Notes under the pieces: model-generated | Seen by the model: only the letters and a program-made list of their open reading frames with translations | Databases searched by the model: none | What the model was told of the DNA's origin: nothing | Shown here: positions 33,866 through 43,600 of the stretch, one piece after another | Position numbering within the stretch: position 1 is the stretch's first letter | Layout of the letters: each line of letters begins with the position of its first letter | Assembly: GCF_024347515.1 (NCBI RefSeq) | Contig: NZ_AP025493.1 | Span: 806,001-870,000, forward strand | Length of the DNA stretch: 64,000 nucleotides | Direction: 5' to 3' | From: Vibrio gigantis | GTDB taxonomy: Bacteria; Pseudomonadota; Gammaproteobacteria; Enterobacterales; Vibrionaceae | Made by a program: the position numbers and the translations under genes

Positions 33866-34318
33866 CTAATCCAATTTCACTCGATAAAGTGGATTGACTG
33901 GCTTCTCTACAAAATACGACCAAATATGGTCATACACAGCATGTTGATTAGGGAATGGCGCTAACGCTTTTGCCTCTTCTAAATTACACCAACAATACTC
34001 CGTGTGCTCGTCATTCAGTTCAACCGCTTGGTTGGGCGGGCATAACACCGCAAACACAGGAATTAGCTGAATCACATTCACGTGCGCCTCATAAAACTGC
34101 TCCAGAAACTGTGCGTTATACAAAGCTTCCACTTTAATTTTAGTCTCTTCTTCAAACTCACGAATAACAGCCTGCCAACCGGTTTCACCCGCTTCAATCG
34201 AGCCTGCAACGTGACACCAAAATTCGCCCTTCACACGCTTCATTAATAACATTTTCATTTGTCCGCCGATCTCTGAAATAGCGACACCGGATACAATCGA
34301 AGTATTAAGTGGAATCAT
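33866..34318 (-). CDS. Nudix hydrolase
   Basis: 150 residues. The Nudix box reads GSIEAGETGWQAVIREFEEE followed by TKI; the usual Gly after EEx is replaced by Lys, a small departure from the consensus. It probably cleaves a nucleoside diphosphate-linked metabolite. The AAGG site is 7 nt before the ATG. It is convergent with the deaminase gene, with 17 bp between the stops. Confidence 0.88.
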   Translation of the reverse strand: MIPLNTSIVSGVAISEIGGQMKMLLMKRVKGEFWCHVAGSIEAGETGWQAVIREFEEETKIKVEALYNAQFLEQFYEAHVNVIQLIPVFAVLCPPNQAVELNDEHTEYCWCNLEEAKALAPFPNQHAVYDHIWSYFVEKPVNPLYRVKLD

Positions 34319-34623
34319 AACGTTACCTTAGTTTTCACAAGAGGGCGGCAAGGCTAACACCCTTCGTTTGTGAAGTTATCTTCTATGATTAAAAACGAGA
34401 GACCACTCATCTATTTTTGACCATCAAGCGCACTCCCTAGGTTTATATTTCCAAGAACAAGGTTTGTATGTCCGATAACAACCTTTGTACCCAGTCATTG
34501 AGCGATTCTTATTTGAGGCGCATTTCGATAAAGAGTAGAATCGCCGCCTTGTACTGTGTTTAAGCTCTCAAAGCATACACCATAGACACACAGCCATTTA
34601 TCACCATGAAGTAAGACGACAAT
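34319..34623. promoter_or_regulatory. intergenic region with a sigma70-like promoter
   Basis: TTGAGG (34513-34518), 17 nt, and TAGAAT (34536-34541) form a plausible promoter for the pseudouridine synthase gene, with a start codon at 34624. Nothing else recognised. Confidence 0.5.
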
Positions 34624-36336
34624 ATGCACTCATCTAAACCAACGCACGACTCAGAAAACAGCCACACACCTGAGCATTGCTTCACTCGTTTTCAACAGTC
34701 GATCGAGTCATATTCGTTGCCTGAACGTTTCACATTTCCGTTCTACTATGAACCGCACCCATTGTGTGAGATCGCCTCTCAACAGCTTCAACAATATCTA
34801 GAAGCTCAAACCGATTGGCAGCATGACTTCGGGCTAGATTCTGACTCTGGTCGCGGCAAAATGTTTGGTGTGTTACTGGTGAAAAGCCCTGAAGGTGAAT
34901 TAGGGTACTTCTCTGCTTTCTCTGGAAAAATCGCTGACCAAAACCTACTGCCTCACTTTGTGCCACCGGTATTTGACATGCTGAGCAGCGACAGCTTTTT
35001 CCATCAAGACACGGCTGACATGATGGCTGTGAATGCGAAATTTAAAGCACTACAAGTAAACACTGAATATCTCGAACTGTGTGAACAATTAGCACAGCAG
35101 AAAGCACAAGCTGAGCAAGAGATTGAAACTCAACGTTTATTGATTATTGAAGGTCGAAAAACACGAAAAGAACAACGTGAACAGGGCAAAGCAAACCTTG
35201 ATGAGCAAGCTTTCGAACAGCTCAATAACGAGCTTAACAAAGCCAGCGTTGCCGACAAAAACCAACAAAAATACCTAAAACTCAATTGGGAACAGGCCCT
35301 AAATGAGCTTCAAAGCAAAGTGGATGTGTTTACGACTCAACTGGCTGAGCTAAAAGAGCAAAGAGCGCACCTTTCTCATCAGCTTCAACACAAGTTGTTT
35401 TCACAATACGCTTTCCAAAATGCGGAAGGCAATGTCGAAGACCTTAACCAGATCTTCGAAAACACGCCAAACAAAATTCCACCAGCAGGCTCTGGCGAGT
35501 GTGCTGCGCCTAAGTTGCTGCAATATGCGTACTTGAATGGCTACACGCCATTGGCATTGGCTGAATTTTGGTGGGGTCGCTCACCGAAATCAGAAATCCG
35601 TAAGCACAAGAAATACTACGCCTCTTGCCAAAGTAAGTGTGTGCCGATTTTAGGTCACATGATGAAAGGTCTAGAAGTCGATCCAAACCCATTACTAGAG
35701 AACCCAGCAGAAGGCAAAGACCTCGATATTCTGTTTCAAGATGAACATATCGTTGTAGTGCACAAGCCAGCAGGTTTTCTATCTGTACCGGGAAAAACCA
35801 TTAAAGATTCTGCCTACACACGCGTTCAAGAAATGCATCCAAACGTTGAGGGGCCATTTGTTATTCACCGTTTGGACATGGCGACGTCAGGCATTCTAAT
35901 CTTCGCTCTCACACGACGCGCGAATAAGAGCTTACAGAAACAGTTCATTACTCGTGAAGTCGAGAAGCGTTATGTCGCAATGATTGAAGGCGTTCTAGCA
36001 GAAGATGAAGGTTATGTTCGACTGCCATTACGTGGTGACTTGTATGATCGCCCTCGTCAGATTGTCTGCTTTGAGCACGGTAAACCTGCAGAAACCAAAT
36101 GGGAAGTGATTGAGCGAAACCAAGAAACAACCAAGGTTTATCTGCACCCGAAAACTGGCCGTACGCACCAATTGCGCGTTCACTGTTCACACGAAGAAGG
36201 GCTTAACATGCCTATCGTTGGTGACGGCTTGTATGGCAACAAAGCTGACCGACTGCACCTACATGCTGAAAGGCTGGCGCTACACCACCCTGTGACCAAA
36301 GAATGGATGGAGTTCCAGTTCGACGCTGAATTCTAA
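34624..36336 (+). CDS. RluA-family pseudouridine synthase with long coiled-coil N-terminus
   Basis: 570 residues. About 1-135 is an unknown domain; 150-265 is a highly charged coiled coil (many Gln, Glu, Lys); residues 345-568 are the RluA catalytic domain with motif II HRLDMATSG, catalytic Asp418. It modifies uridines in rRNA or tRNA. Such long RluA proteins are common in vibrios and relatives and may differ in targets. The gene is single, with a hairpin at 36367-36389 downstream. Confidence 0.92.
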   Translation: MHSSKPTHDSENSHTPEHCFTRFQQSIESYSLPERFTFPFYYEPHPLCEIASQQLQQYLEAQTDWQHDFGLDSDSGRGKMFGVLLVKSPEGELGYFSAFSGKIADQNLLPHFVPPVFDMLSSDSFFHQDTADMMAVNAKFKALQVNTEYLELCEQLAQQKAQAEQEIETQRLLIIEGRKTRKEQREQGKANLDEQAFEQLNNELNKASVADKNQQKYLKLNWEQALNELQSKVDVFTTQLAELKEQRAHLSHQLQHKLFSQYAFQNAEGNVEDLNQIFENTPNKIPPAGSGECAAPKLLQYAYLNGYTPLALAEFWWGRSPKSEIRKHKKYYASCQSKCVPILGHMMKGLEVDPNPLLENPAEGKDLDILFQDEHIVVVHKPAGFLSVPGKTIKDSAYTRVQEMHPNVEGPFVIHRLDMATSGILIFALTRRANKSLQKQFITREVEKRYVAMIEGVLAEDEGYVRLPLRGDLYDRPRQIVCFEHGKPAETKWEVIERNQETTKVYLHPKTGRTHQLRVHCSHEEGLNMPIVGDGLYGNKADRLHLHAERLALHHPVTKEWMEFQFDAEF

Positions 36337-36366
36337 GCTTTCTCATTAGTAACAAGCTTTAAAAAA

Positions 36367-36389
36367 GGAGTCACAACGATTGTGGCTCC
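36367..36389. terminator. hairpin after the pseudouridine synthase
   Basis: GGAGTCACAA and TTGTGGCTCC form a 10-bp stem (one G-T pair) with a 3-nt loop; AAAAAA precedes it. The T-tract on the plus side is weak, so termination there is uncertain. Confidence 0.55.
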
Positions 36390-36491
36390 TACCTCTTTTG
36401 GGTATATATCCACGCTTATTGCACTACATCAAGGTTCACTTTCTTGTGAGGAGTAGCATGCCCCTCTTCTTCTTTCCTTGAGGCCTTTGAT

Positions 36492-36872
36492 ATGTCATCA
36501 GCTGCTTTGAATTCACAATCCAACACACAAAACCCTTCAATGGTGGCGCCTCAAGCACTAAGCTTGAAACCACTCACGAACAAAAAGCCAGACTTAAACT
36601 CGGCGATGTTGAATCTAATCGAAGAAGTGAAAAACGAACTCCCCCTTTACGAGTCAGAGACGTTTATCTGTGGCCCAAAAGGTAACTGTTCTGGTTGCTC
36701 TAAGAAATTATTGGAGATGGTCGACAGTGAGTTGATGTACTGGGAACACAGTATTTCAATCGGACAAGGACCAAACTTCGAAGAACTACGTCGTTTTGGT
36801 AAACTATGCAGCAGCGTAAGACGCGGCTTAGAGCGCAACGGCTTGGTAGAAAAGCGTCCGAGAAAAAGATAG
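36492..36872 (+). CDS. conserved-looking hypothetical protein with a Cys cluster
   Basis: 126 residues. The N-terminal 30 are low complexity (Ser/Asn/Gln). Then a basic/acidic helical domain contains ICGPKGNCSGCSKKLLE, with three Cys within 10 residues, and a C-terminal RRFGKLCSSVRRGLERNGLVEKRPRKR. The Cys arrangement could bind a metal. Cytosolic, no family recognised. A DNA- or RNA-binding function is possible from the basic tail but unproven. Confidence 0.65.
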   Translation: MSSAALNSQSNTQNPSMVAPQALSLKPLTNKKPDLNSAMLNLIEEVKNELPLYESETFICGPKGNCSGCSKKLLEMVDSELMYWEHSISIGQGPNFEELRRFGKLCSSVRRGLERNGLVEKRPRKR

Positions 36873-37119
36873 CAAACTGAATCACAGCGACTACAATCTA
36901 TCGCTCAACATTACAATCTAACCAATTCACTAACTGGTTGAGTTCATTAACTATAAGAGTGATAATATTTTGTAATACAATTAAGCACTCAGATAGTATC
37001 CCAGAGACTTTCGCCACCCTCTTTAGCGAATCCATTCTTAATGTCTGACGTGCCTTATGCCTTCTGAAACACAACATCACATCCATTAGAAACCTTTTCT
37101 TGGATAACGGGGAGAGACC

Positions 37120-38316
37120 TTGAAGAAACCACAACCAGTACTGGGTAAGACCGGTATGCTATTTTTCCTCGTTATCATCAGTGCGTTTCCTCCATTGACC
37201 ATCGACCTTTATTTGCCAGCGCTTCCGCAAATGGTTGAGGTGTTCAATACCGATCAATCGATGGTTAATCTAACTCTAAGCACCTACTTCGTGACTTATG
37301 CCATCGGTCTGTTGTTCTGGGGACCGCTGAGCGAAAAATTTGGCCGCAAGCCTATCCTGTTGATTGGCTTAGCAAGCTATATGGTCGCAAGCGTGATATG
37401 CGCAATGACCAACAGCATCGAGCAATTGATTGGTGCTCGCATCTTTCAAGCTTTTGCAGGCAGTGCCATCACGGTTATTGCTACCGCCATTGTGAAAGAC
37501 CTTTATGACGGACGAGAACGTGAGAAGATCATGGCGACTATCATGTCACTGGTGATCATCGCGCCAATGATCGCGCCTGTATTTGGTGCCTTTCTACTGA
37601 AAATTGCTTCTTGGCGAATGATGTTTGTCACTCTCGCCGTGTTTGGTGCATTTGCTTCAGTTCTAGCTTGCTGCTATCGAGAAACACTCGAAACCAAATA
37701 CCAAGGTTCTATGTTCCGCTCATGGGGAAGAATGGGCATAGTCATGAAAAATCGTTCGTTCATCAAACTACTGGTCATTTTTTCTATCACACCGATGGCG
37801 TTGATGGGCTTTCTTGCGGCGGGGTCTTATATTTACATCAATCACTTTGGATTGACCGAACAACAGTTTAGTTACGCATTCGCTTTCAATGCGTTGTGCG
37901 CCTCATTTGGGCCGACAATTTACATGAAGTTGTCCTATCGAATGTCGGTTCAAAAGGTCATCTCAGGATGTTTTGCGTTGTTGGCGATAGCAGGAATCTT
38001 TACGCTAACCTTTGGCGACCAGTCCCCTTGGTTCTTTATGTTTATCGCAGCACCAGCGACGCTGATGGTTATCATCATGCGAGTACCCGGCACTAACTTA
38101 ATGCTGAACCAACAAGACCACGACACCGGCTCTGCGGTTGCACTGATTCAGTTCTTTAGCATGATCTGTGGCTCATTAGGCATGGTGTTAGTTTCAATCC
38201 GCCCAGACTCGCTGATTGAAAACCTAGGCTTTATCCAATTATCCGTTGGCGCCCTAGGCGGCTTGATGTGGCTAATGGTTAGAAACAAAGAGTATGTAAC
38301 GACAAAGCTGAATTAA
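37120..38316 (+). CDS. MFS drug transporter, Bcr/CflA family
   Basis: 398 residues with twelve membrane segments. The motifs LPALPQM, WGPLSEKFGRKPIL (loop 2-3 DRxGRK type) and the 14-TMS-free length fit the Bcr/CflA group of 12-TMS efflux carriers. The start is a TTG preceded by a strong GGGGAGA ribosome binding site, which decides it. Likely substrates are antibiotics such as bicyclomycin or chloramphenicol, which the sequence cannot confirm. Confidence 0.9.
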   Translation: MKKPQPVLGKTGMLFFLVIISAFPPLTIDLYLPALPQMVEVFNTDQSMVNLTLSTYFVTYAIGLLFWGPLSEKFGRKPILLIGLASYMVASVICAMTNSIEQLIGARIFQAFAGSAITVIATAIVKDLYDGREREKIMATIMSLVIIAPMIAPVFGAFLLKIASWRMMFVTLAVFGAFASVLACCYRETLETKYQGSMFRSWGRMGIVMKNRSFIKLLVIFSITPMALMGFLAAGSYIYINHFGLTEQQFSYAFAFNALCASFGPTIYMKLSYRMSVQKVISGCFALLAIAGIFTLTFGDQSPWFFMFIAAPATLMVIIMRVPGTNLMLNQQDHDTGSAVALIQFFSMICGSLGMVLVSIRPDSLIENLGFIQLSVGALGGLMWLMVRNKEYVTTKLN

Positions 38317-38345
38317 GGTTGTTCAAAGTAGCTAATCCTGTACTT

Positions 38346-38377
38346 AAACACGATTTAGGGCGTCCTCGATCGTGTTT
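38346..38377. terminator. inverted repeat after the MFS gene
   Basis: AAACACGAT and ATCGTGTTT form a 9-bp stem with a 14-nt loop. There is no strong T-tract, so it may be a terminator or other signal. Confidence 0.45.
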
Positions 38378-38441
38378 GAGGTCTCGTGATACCTAGCCTT
38401 AGCGCATATTAGCTCCAATCACATCAATTGGAGTTAAAATA

Positions 38442-39455
38442 ATGAAATGGACACATTTACTGTTCACATCCCTGCTTTTCCTTAGCAGCTCAGCCATCGC
38501 TTCCGGTGTCGGATTCACTCAAGTCACCTTAAATGACGATCCTAATCGCCCGCTAAACACTGCCATTTGGTATCCCACAAGAGATGCATCAGACATAACC
38601 TTAATTGGCGATAACCCCGCCTTCATCGGTACACAAGTCATCAAAGATGCAGACATTCAATCAGGCACTTTTCCAGTAATACTACTATCGCACGGCTACC
38701 GAGGGAACTGGCGCAATCAAAACTGGTTAGCGACCAAACTTGCGAGTAAAGGCTACATCGTAGCGGCCGCTGACCATCCGGGAACCACCTCTTTCGACCA
38801 TTCTCCAAAGCAAGCAGCAAAATGGTGGGAAAGACCAAAAGATGTATCACGTATTCTGGACTACTTGTTATCCGAAACTCAATGGAAGCAATCTGCTAAC
38901 GCTGAAAATGTTACAGCAATCGGACATTCATTGGGTGGCTGGACAGTAATGCAACTGGCGGGAGCGAAAATGGATAGACCAACCTTTGAGGCGAATTGTC
39001 TCAACTATCCCAACCCACGAACTTGTGGGCTTGCTGAAGAGCTAGGGCTAGACGAAGTCCAAGCTGCAGAGCCAAACAATAAAGATCTTTCAGATCCAAG
39101 AATTCAACGTGTAGTCAGCCTTGATTTAGGGCTTGCTCGCAGCTTTTCAATCGTTAGCTTAAATGCCATTAAAGTGCCAACCTTGATACTGGCAGCTGGG
39201 ATCGATATTGGAGATCTTCCTCAAGCATTAGAGTCTGGCTATATTGCCGAACAGGTACCACTGAACTCGAGACGCTACAAAGTCTATGAAAAAGCCACCC
39301 ATTTCAGCTTCATTCAAGGCTGTAAACCAGGTGCTATAGCCATGCTGAATGAAGAAGTGCCAGGGGATGGTATTATTTGTAAAGATGGCATTGGTACATC
39401 ACGCGACCAGTTACATCAATTGTTCTTCAATGACATCGTTAACTTTCTGAATTGA
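38442..39455 (+). CDS. exported alpha/beta hydrolase (PAF-acetylhydrolase/dienelactone-type)
   Basis: 337 residues with a signal peptide (about 1-19, cleavage after AIA/SG). The nucleophile elbow is IGHSLGGW; other active-site regions include LILAAGIDIGD (Asp) and EKATHFSFIQG (His). It would act in the periplasm on an ester or amide. A GGAG site lies 7-8 nt before the ATG. Single gene convergent with the AraC-type regulator. Confidence 0.82.
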   Translation: MKWTHLLFTSLLFLSSSAIASGVGFTQVTLNDDPNRPLNTAIWYPTRDASDITLIGDNPAFIGTQVIKDADIQSGTFPVILLSHGYRGNWRNQNWLATKLASKGYIVAAADHPGTTSFDHSPKQAAKWWERPKDVSRILDYLLSETQWKQSANAENVTAIGHSLGGWTVMQLAGAKMDRPTFEANCLNYPNPRTCGLAEELGLDEVQAAEPNNKDLSDPRIQRVVSLDLGLARSFSIVSLNAIKVPTLILAAGIDIGDLPQALESGYIAEQVPLNSRRYKVYEKATHFSFIQGCKPGAIAMLNEEVPGDGIICKDGIGTSRDQLHQLFFNDIVNFLN

Positions 39456-39475
39456 TAAACGAAAAGCAAACACAC

Positions 39476-40546
39476 TCAATCTAAGACTTGTGGCGAACTT
39501 CGAAACTCACTCGGATTTTGCCCAGTTATCCTTGAAAACTCCCTATTAAAATTCGACTTGGTCTGAAAGCCTGAACTTAGGAAGATCTCAGTTATCGCTT
39601 CATCAGTTTGCTTCAAGCGAGTCTTAGCGTGTTCAATCCGATAGGCGTTAATCACCTTCGAAATGTTCTGTTGGTGAGTTTGATTAACCGCAGACGATAT
39701 CTTGCGAGCAGGAATGCCCAGCTTTCGTGCCAAGCGATTGAGAGACAGGTCAGGATCCTTGAATACTTGGTGATCTCTCATTAATGCATCGAACTTAGCC
39801 ATGATCTGCGTGGCCTCTTCTGCTTGGTCTTCATCTAAGCTGCTCGCGAGTGTAGTCGATGTATCGACCTCTTCTGGAGAGCGTTGTGACATGGCAGATA
39901 CAGCCTGCACCTGAATAGTTTTTTCTTCGACAGGCGTGCTCATACTGACCACTATCACAGCGGACACAATGGCTGGAATAAGGACAAGGTAACTAATCGA
40001 TAAGATCAGATTGGTGTGCTGCGCATCCAACAGCAAGATATCGAAAGAAAGCGCACTATCAACCAAGGCTGAGAATAGCAGCATTACACCTGCAACTCGT
40101 TCAGCAACCAACACTTTCGATACATCGGTCAGCCGCACTTGTTCCGGTACGCGCAGCGACGACTTCAGCAGCAAGCTACCATATCCGAGATAGAGCAAGA
40201 TCAGCAATACATCAAGAGTTCCCGCCCAGAGTCGCATATAGAAAAGTGAGCCAACTAAAACAGCAATCGGGCCTAGCCAATGCAAATGTGTACTGGATTG
40301 GCTTCGATGAGCTCCCGAAAAACAGAGCCAAGCCGCCACAGGAACACAGGCACCGAGAATGGGTTGTAAGAAGCGAAACAACGTAATATCAAACGTCCAC
40401 CGAAGGCCCACTACCGTCACCATCAACGCGCACAGAATGATAAACCAAAATGGCTTTTGACTGGTTTGTGGGTAACGGCATCGAAGCAGCACACCTGTCA
40501 TCAATAACAACAGCGCCGCGACAAATGGTAAAGGAATGGCAAGCAT
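39476..40546 (-). CDS. membrane-anchored AraC-type regulator
   Basis: 356 residues. The N-terminal half has about seven hydrophobic segments; about 255-350 is an AraC helix-turn-helix domain (LNRLARKLGIPARKISSAVNQ and FLSSGFQTKSNFNREFSRITGQNPSEFR). It therefore couples a membrane sensor to DNA binding. The ATG at 40546 is preferred over the TTG at 40549. Targets are unknown; it sits between the exported hydrolase and the GlxA-type regulator. Confidence 0.88.
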   Translation of the reverse strand: MLAIPLPFVAALLLLMTGVLLRCRYPQTSQKPFWFIILCALMVTVVGLRWTFDITLFRFLQPILGACVPVAAWLCFSGAHRSQSSTHLHWLGPIAVLVGSLFYMRLWAGTLDVLLILLYLGYGSLLLKSSLRVPEQVRLTDVSKVLVAERVAGVMLLFSALVDSALSFDILLLDAQHTNLILSISYLVLIPAIVSAVIVVSMSTPVEEKTIQVQAVSAMSQRSPEEVDTSTTLASSLDEDQAEEATQIMAKFDALMRDHQVFKDPDLSLNRLARKLGIPARKISSAVNQTHQQNISKVINAYRIEHAKTRLKQTDEAITEIFLSSGFQTKSNFNREFSRITGQNPSEFRSSPQVLD

Positions 40547-40652
40547 CAACAGTCCGTTTAAGTTCGAGAAAAGATCACTTCTCCTTCAGCACTTCATTAG
40601 CGAAGTAAGTGAGCGAATCAGTGATACATATTGAATATCAATCTATGGTAAA

Positions 40653-41621
40653 TCATTCCTCAGATAAAAATCTAGAGCGAAACCTTGATGGCGTTAAACC
40701 AATGATTTTCATAAAGACTTTTCGAAAGCTATTAACGTCTTCATACCCAACTAAGTAGCTGATTTGTTCTACTGGTTTATGGGAACTTTCCAGTAGCTCA
40801 CACGCACTTTGAACACGCACATGTTGAATATAGTTAATCGGAGTCAAGGTCGTCGCTTTAGTAAATTGTCGAATAAAGGTTCTTCGCGTCATAAAGGCTT
40901 CCTCCGCCAATTGATCAAGTGTCAAAGGAAGGTGGTGATTCTTTTGAATAAAGCGCTGCACTGAGACAATCTTGTCATTCCCATGAGCATAGTTAGGCAC
41001 AAAACTTTGGTAGTAGCGCTGCTCTCTCAACCCCGTATCCAACACCAGATACTTACCCAAATTACGCGTATTAGTCGGCGTCGTGTATTTCGTCAGGATA
41101 AACAGAGCCAAATCCATCCACGACATCAAACCACCAGCAGTAATGATGTCATCGTCATCGATCAGGATTTTGTCGATATCGACTTTAATCTCAGTATGTA
41201 ACTCCGAAAACAATTGTTGAGCTTGCCAGTGCGTAGTGACGGTTCGCCCTTCCAGTAATCCGGTTTGAGCAAGAATGAACACGCCTGCACACGCTGAGCA
41301 CAATATTGCACCCTTTTGATGAGACTCAATCAAATAATCCGTTAGCCTATCATCACGCTCTAGGTAGTAACTGCCATCTAGGTTTGGCGGCAATAAAATG
41401 ATATCGGCTTTAGATTCTTCATTTGAGTTGGCCGATGAAACCGATAAGTCGCCATAAGGCTTAATATCAACCTGGAACTGAACCGTTTCACTTTCAGAAT
41501 CAAGGCTGTTCGCCATCTGAAGAAACTCTTTTACTCCAAACACAGCGCTCTGCAGAGAGCCTGGGTAATCGATAATTTCGACCTTTACTGATTTTGTCAC
41601 TATTGCCATATAGTCTGTCAT
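40653..41621 (-). CDS. GlxA-type AraC regulator with DJ-1/PfpI domain
   Basis: 322 residues. The N-terminal 190 form a DJ-1/PfpI-like fold with the nucleophile-elbow segment GAILCSACAGVFILAQTGLL and the ALFI-TTPTNTR region. The C-terminal 100 are an AraC helix-turn-helix domain (LTLDQLAEEAFMTRRTFIRQF and SYLVGYEDVNSFRKVF). Such regulators often control catabolic genes and bind small ligands with the N-domain. It is divergent from the isochorismatase-like gene, which may be its target. Confidence 0.9.
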   Translation of the reverse strand: MTDYMAIVTKSVKVEIIDYPGSLQSAVFGVKEFLQMANSLDSESETVQFQVDIKPYGDLSVSSANSNEESKADIILLPPNLDGSYYLERDDRLTDYLIESHQKGAILCSACAGVFILAQTGLLEGRTVTTHWQAQQLFSELHTEIKVDIDKILIDDDDIITAGGLMSWMDLALFILTKYTTPTNTRNLGKYLVLDTGLREQRYYQSFVPNYAHGNDKIVSVQRFIQKNHHLPLTLDQLAEEAFMTRRTFIRQFTKATTLTPINYIQHVRVQSACELLESSHKPVEQISYLVGYEDVNSFRKVFMKIIGLTPSRFRSRFLSEE

Positions 41622-41698
41622 TTTTGACGTACGTTAAAAAACACAGGGTAGTCATAATATCCCTACACCGCAACACACTAAATACAAAGGTATAGACT

Positions 41699-42259
41699 AT
41701 GAAGAACACAGCCCTACTACTTATCGACTTTCAAAATGACTATTTCCCTTCATACGAAGATGCAAAATGGCCACTATCTGAAACAGAAAAAGCAGCCGAA
41801 AAAGGTGCACAGTTATTATCAGCTTTCAGAGATAAGCAACTTCCTGTGGTTCATGTACGTCATGAGTTTCCGACGAATGATGCTCCGTTCTTCTTGCCAG
41901 AATCAGACGGTGCTCAAATCCACAGCAGCGTGGCTCCGCGAGAAGGTGAGCCAGTCATCGTAAAGCATCAAATCAACAGCTTTAGAGATACAGAACTGAA
42001 CAAAGTGCTAAAAGAGCAAGGCGTTGAAAAACTGATCATCGTTGGCGCAATGAGCCACATGTGTATTGATGCCGTGACTCGTGCAGCAACCGATTTAGGC
42101 TATGAATGCCACGTAGCGCATGATGCTTGCACAACCTTAGACATGGAGTTCAATGGCGTTAAGGTTCCAGCAGCGCATGTCCATGCCGCATTCATGGCTG
42201 CACTGAGCTTTGGTTATTGCAATGTCGCGACAGCCAGTGAGCTAGAAAGCCAACTTTAG
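41699..42259 (+). CDS. isochorismatase-like cysteine hydrolase
   Basis: 186 residues with LLLIDFQNDYF (catalytic Asp near 9), Lys near 89 in VKHQINSF and Cys near 119 in GAMSHMCIDAV, the Asp-Lys-Cys triad of the isochorismatase/nicotinamidase fold. It would hydrolyse an amide or related bond in the cytosol. It is divergent from the GlxA-type regulator and closed by a terminator at 42267-42292. Confidence 0.92.
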   Translation: MKNTALLLIDFQNDYFPSYEDAKWPLSETEKAAEKGAQLLSAFRDKQLPVVHVRHEFPTNDAPFFLPESDGAQIHSSVAPREGEPVIVKHQINSFRDTELNKVLKEQGVEKLIIVGAMSHMCIDAVTRAATDLGYECHVAHDACTTLDMEFNGVKVPAAHVHAAFMAALSFGYCNVATASELESQL

Positions 42260-42266
42260 TCAGACT

Positions 42267-42292
42267 CAAAACCGCCGACATGGGCGGTTTTC
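42267..42292. terminator. bidirectional terminator
   Basis: AACCGCC and GGCGGTT arms with loop GACATG, flanked by an A-run and TTTTCTTTT, between convergent genes. Confidence 0.85.
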
Positions 42293-42320
42293 TTTTAAGC
42301 TAAAACTTTAATAATTCTGC

Positions 42321-43514
42321 CTATCGGCTTTCGATAGCTTGCTCTTCTTCAGTTTTGTATTCTTGCGTACTTAAATTCGGAATCAACAAGGCAACGGACA
42401 CCGCGGTGAGCATCCCAACCGCTAGTATCAAAAACATCGACGCAAATCCTGCTGTTGCTGAGTAGACAGAAGAAATAAGCCAATAAGCAATTGGGGCGGT
42501 ACTGAAGCTCAAGGTGTATTTGAGAGCATAGATTCTAGAACGCCACGCTGGTGCGGAGTAGTGCCCAATCAACCAGTCATTAACCGGGATTTGCGCATAG
42601 GTGCTAAGCATCAACCCCATAAACACGGGGATAAGCCACCACCCCTGCACCACAGTCGTCAATAACAAAAACACCAACTGGCAGCCCGTAATCAATATCA
42701 ACAGCTTTTTGACTGACATGCGCTCAATCAGTTCGCCGATCGACAACTGGATAAAAGCTGCACATACAAAAATGAACGTCGTTAAAGCCCCTGAGAAACC
42801 AATTGATGAAGTCAGTTGAGTGTTCAACACCTTAGGCAGAGATGTTGCTGTGGTTTGAAAAACAAGACCACCGACAAAAGCTATCAGTCCAATACAGGCG
42901 ATTAGACGAGCAATCTTATTAGCAGCAAGATTATGCGTGTTGTTATTTTGCTTGCCCTTGTGCAGACAAGCTTTAACGTCGCAAACATAGCTGTAGACAA
43001 TACCAACCAAAATGCAGACAACACCGGGGAGAATAAATGACAGCCTCCAAGAAAGTGTCTGTGATAAATACGCCGTCACTACTGCTGCTAGCGCTAACCC
43101 CAGATTGCCATACAGGCCATTCACGGCAATCGCTCTACCTGTTTTTTCAGCAGAACCGAAAACAAGTGCAGTGCCAACGGGATGATAGATAGAGGCGAAG
43201 AAGCCGATAACACACAGGCCAACGCTAATTTGAAAAGCATCTTGGGCAAACCCAGTCGCAATTGCCGCTGTACCTGTACCAAAAAAGAATGCCTTCATTA
43301 ATCCTGTGCGGCTCCAATAGTCGGCAAGCCAACCTACTGGTAAAGACATCACGCCGTAAACAATCATTGCTGCACTGCCAACGCTCAATAGCTCGGCGTA
43401 GCCCATCCCCCACTCTAAATGCAGCGTCAGCACTGCACTTGGGAAAATAAGCAAAACATAATGATTGAGACCGTGGCCAAGATTGAGAGATAACGAATTG
43501 AGTAAACGCTTCAT
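42321..43514 (-). CDS. MFS transporter
   Basis: 397 residues with twelve hydrophobic segments and a loop 2-3 signature SLPVGWLADYWSRTGL. Substrate unknown; the fold resembles small-solute or efflux MFS carriers. It is divergent from an AraC-type regulator, with a 9-bp inverted repeat in the 86-bp spacer, so I infer that the regulator controls it. Confidence 0.85.
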   Translation of the reverse strand: MKRLLNSLSLNLGHGLNHYVLLIFPSAVLTLHLEWGMGYAELLSVGSAAMIVYGVMSLPVGWLADYWSRTGLMKAFFFGTGTAAIATGFAQDAFQISVGLCVIGFFASIYHPVGTALVFGSAEKTGRAIAVNGLYGNLGLALAAVVTAYLSQTLSWRLSFILPGVVCILVGIVYSYVCDVKACLHKGKQNNNTHNLAANKIARLIACIGLIAFVGGLVFQTTATSLPKVLNTQLTSSIGFSGALTTFIFVCAAFIQLSIGELIERMSVKKLLILITGCQLVFLLLTTVVQGWWLIPVFMGLMLSTYAQIPVNDWLIGHYSAPAWRSRIYALKYTLSFSTAPIAYWLISSVYSATAGFASMFLILAVGMLTAVSVALLIPNLSTQEYKTEEEQAIESR

Positions 43515-43552
43515 GATAGAACCTTATTAATCGGTGACATCAGAAGTTTAAC

Positions 43553-43576
43553 TGTCTATGATTTGTCTCATAGACA
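43553..43576. promoter_or_regulatory. inverted repeat between MFS and AraC genes
   Basis: TGTCTATGA (43553-43561) and TCATAGACA (43568-43576) are perfect inverted copies with a 6-nt spacer, inside the divergent promoter region. Confidence 0.55.
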
Positions 43577-43600
43577 ACAATAAGACAACCTTTTACTCAA

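Noticed and set aside
36898..37134. 78-codon minus-strand ORF between the Cys-cluster gene and the MFS gene
   Set aside because: It overlaps the MFS start, has no ribosome binding site, and its composition is not protein-like.
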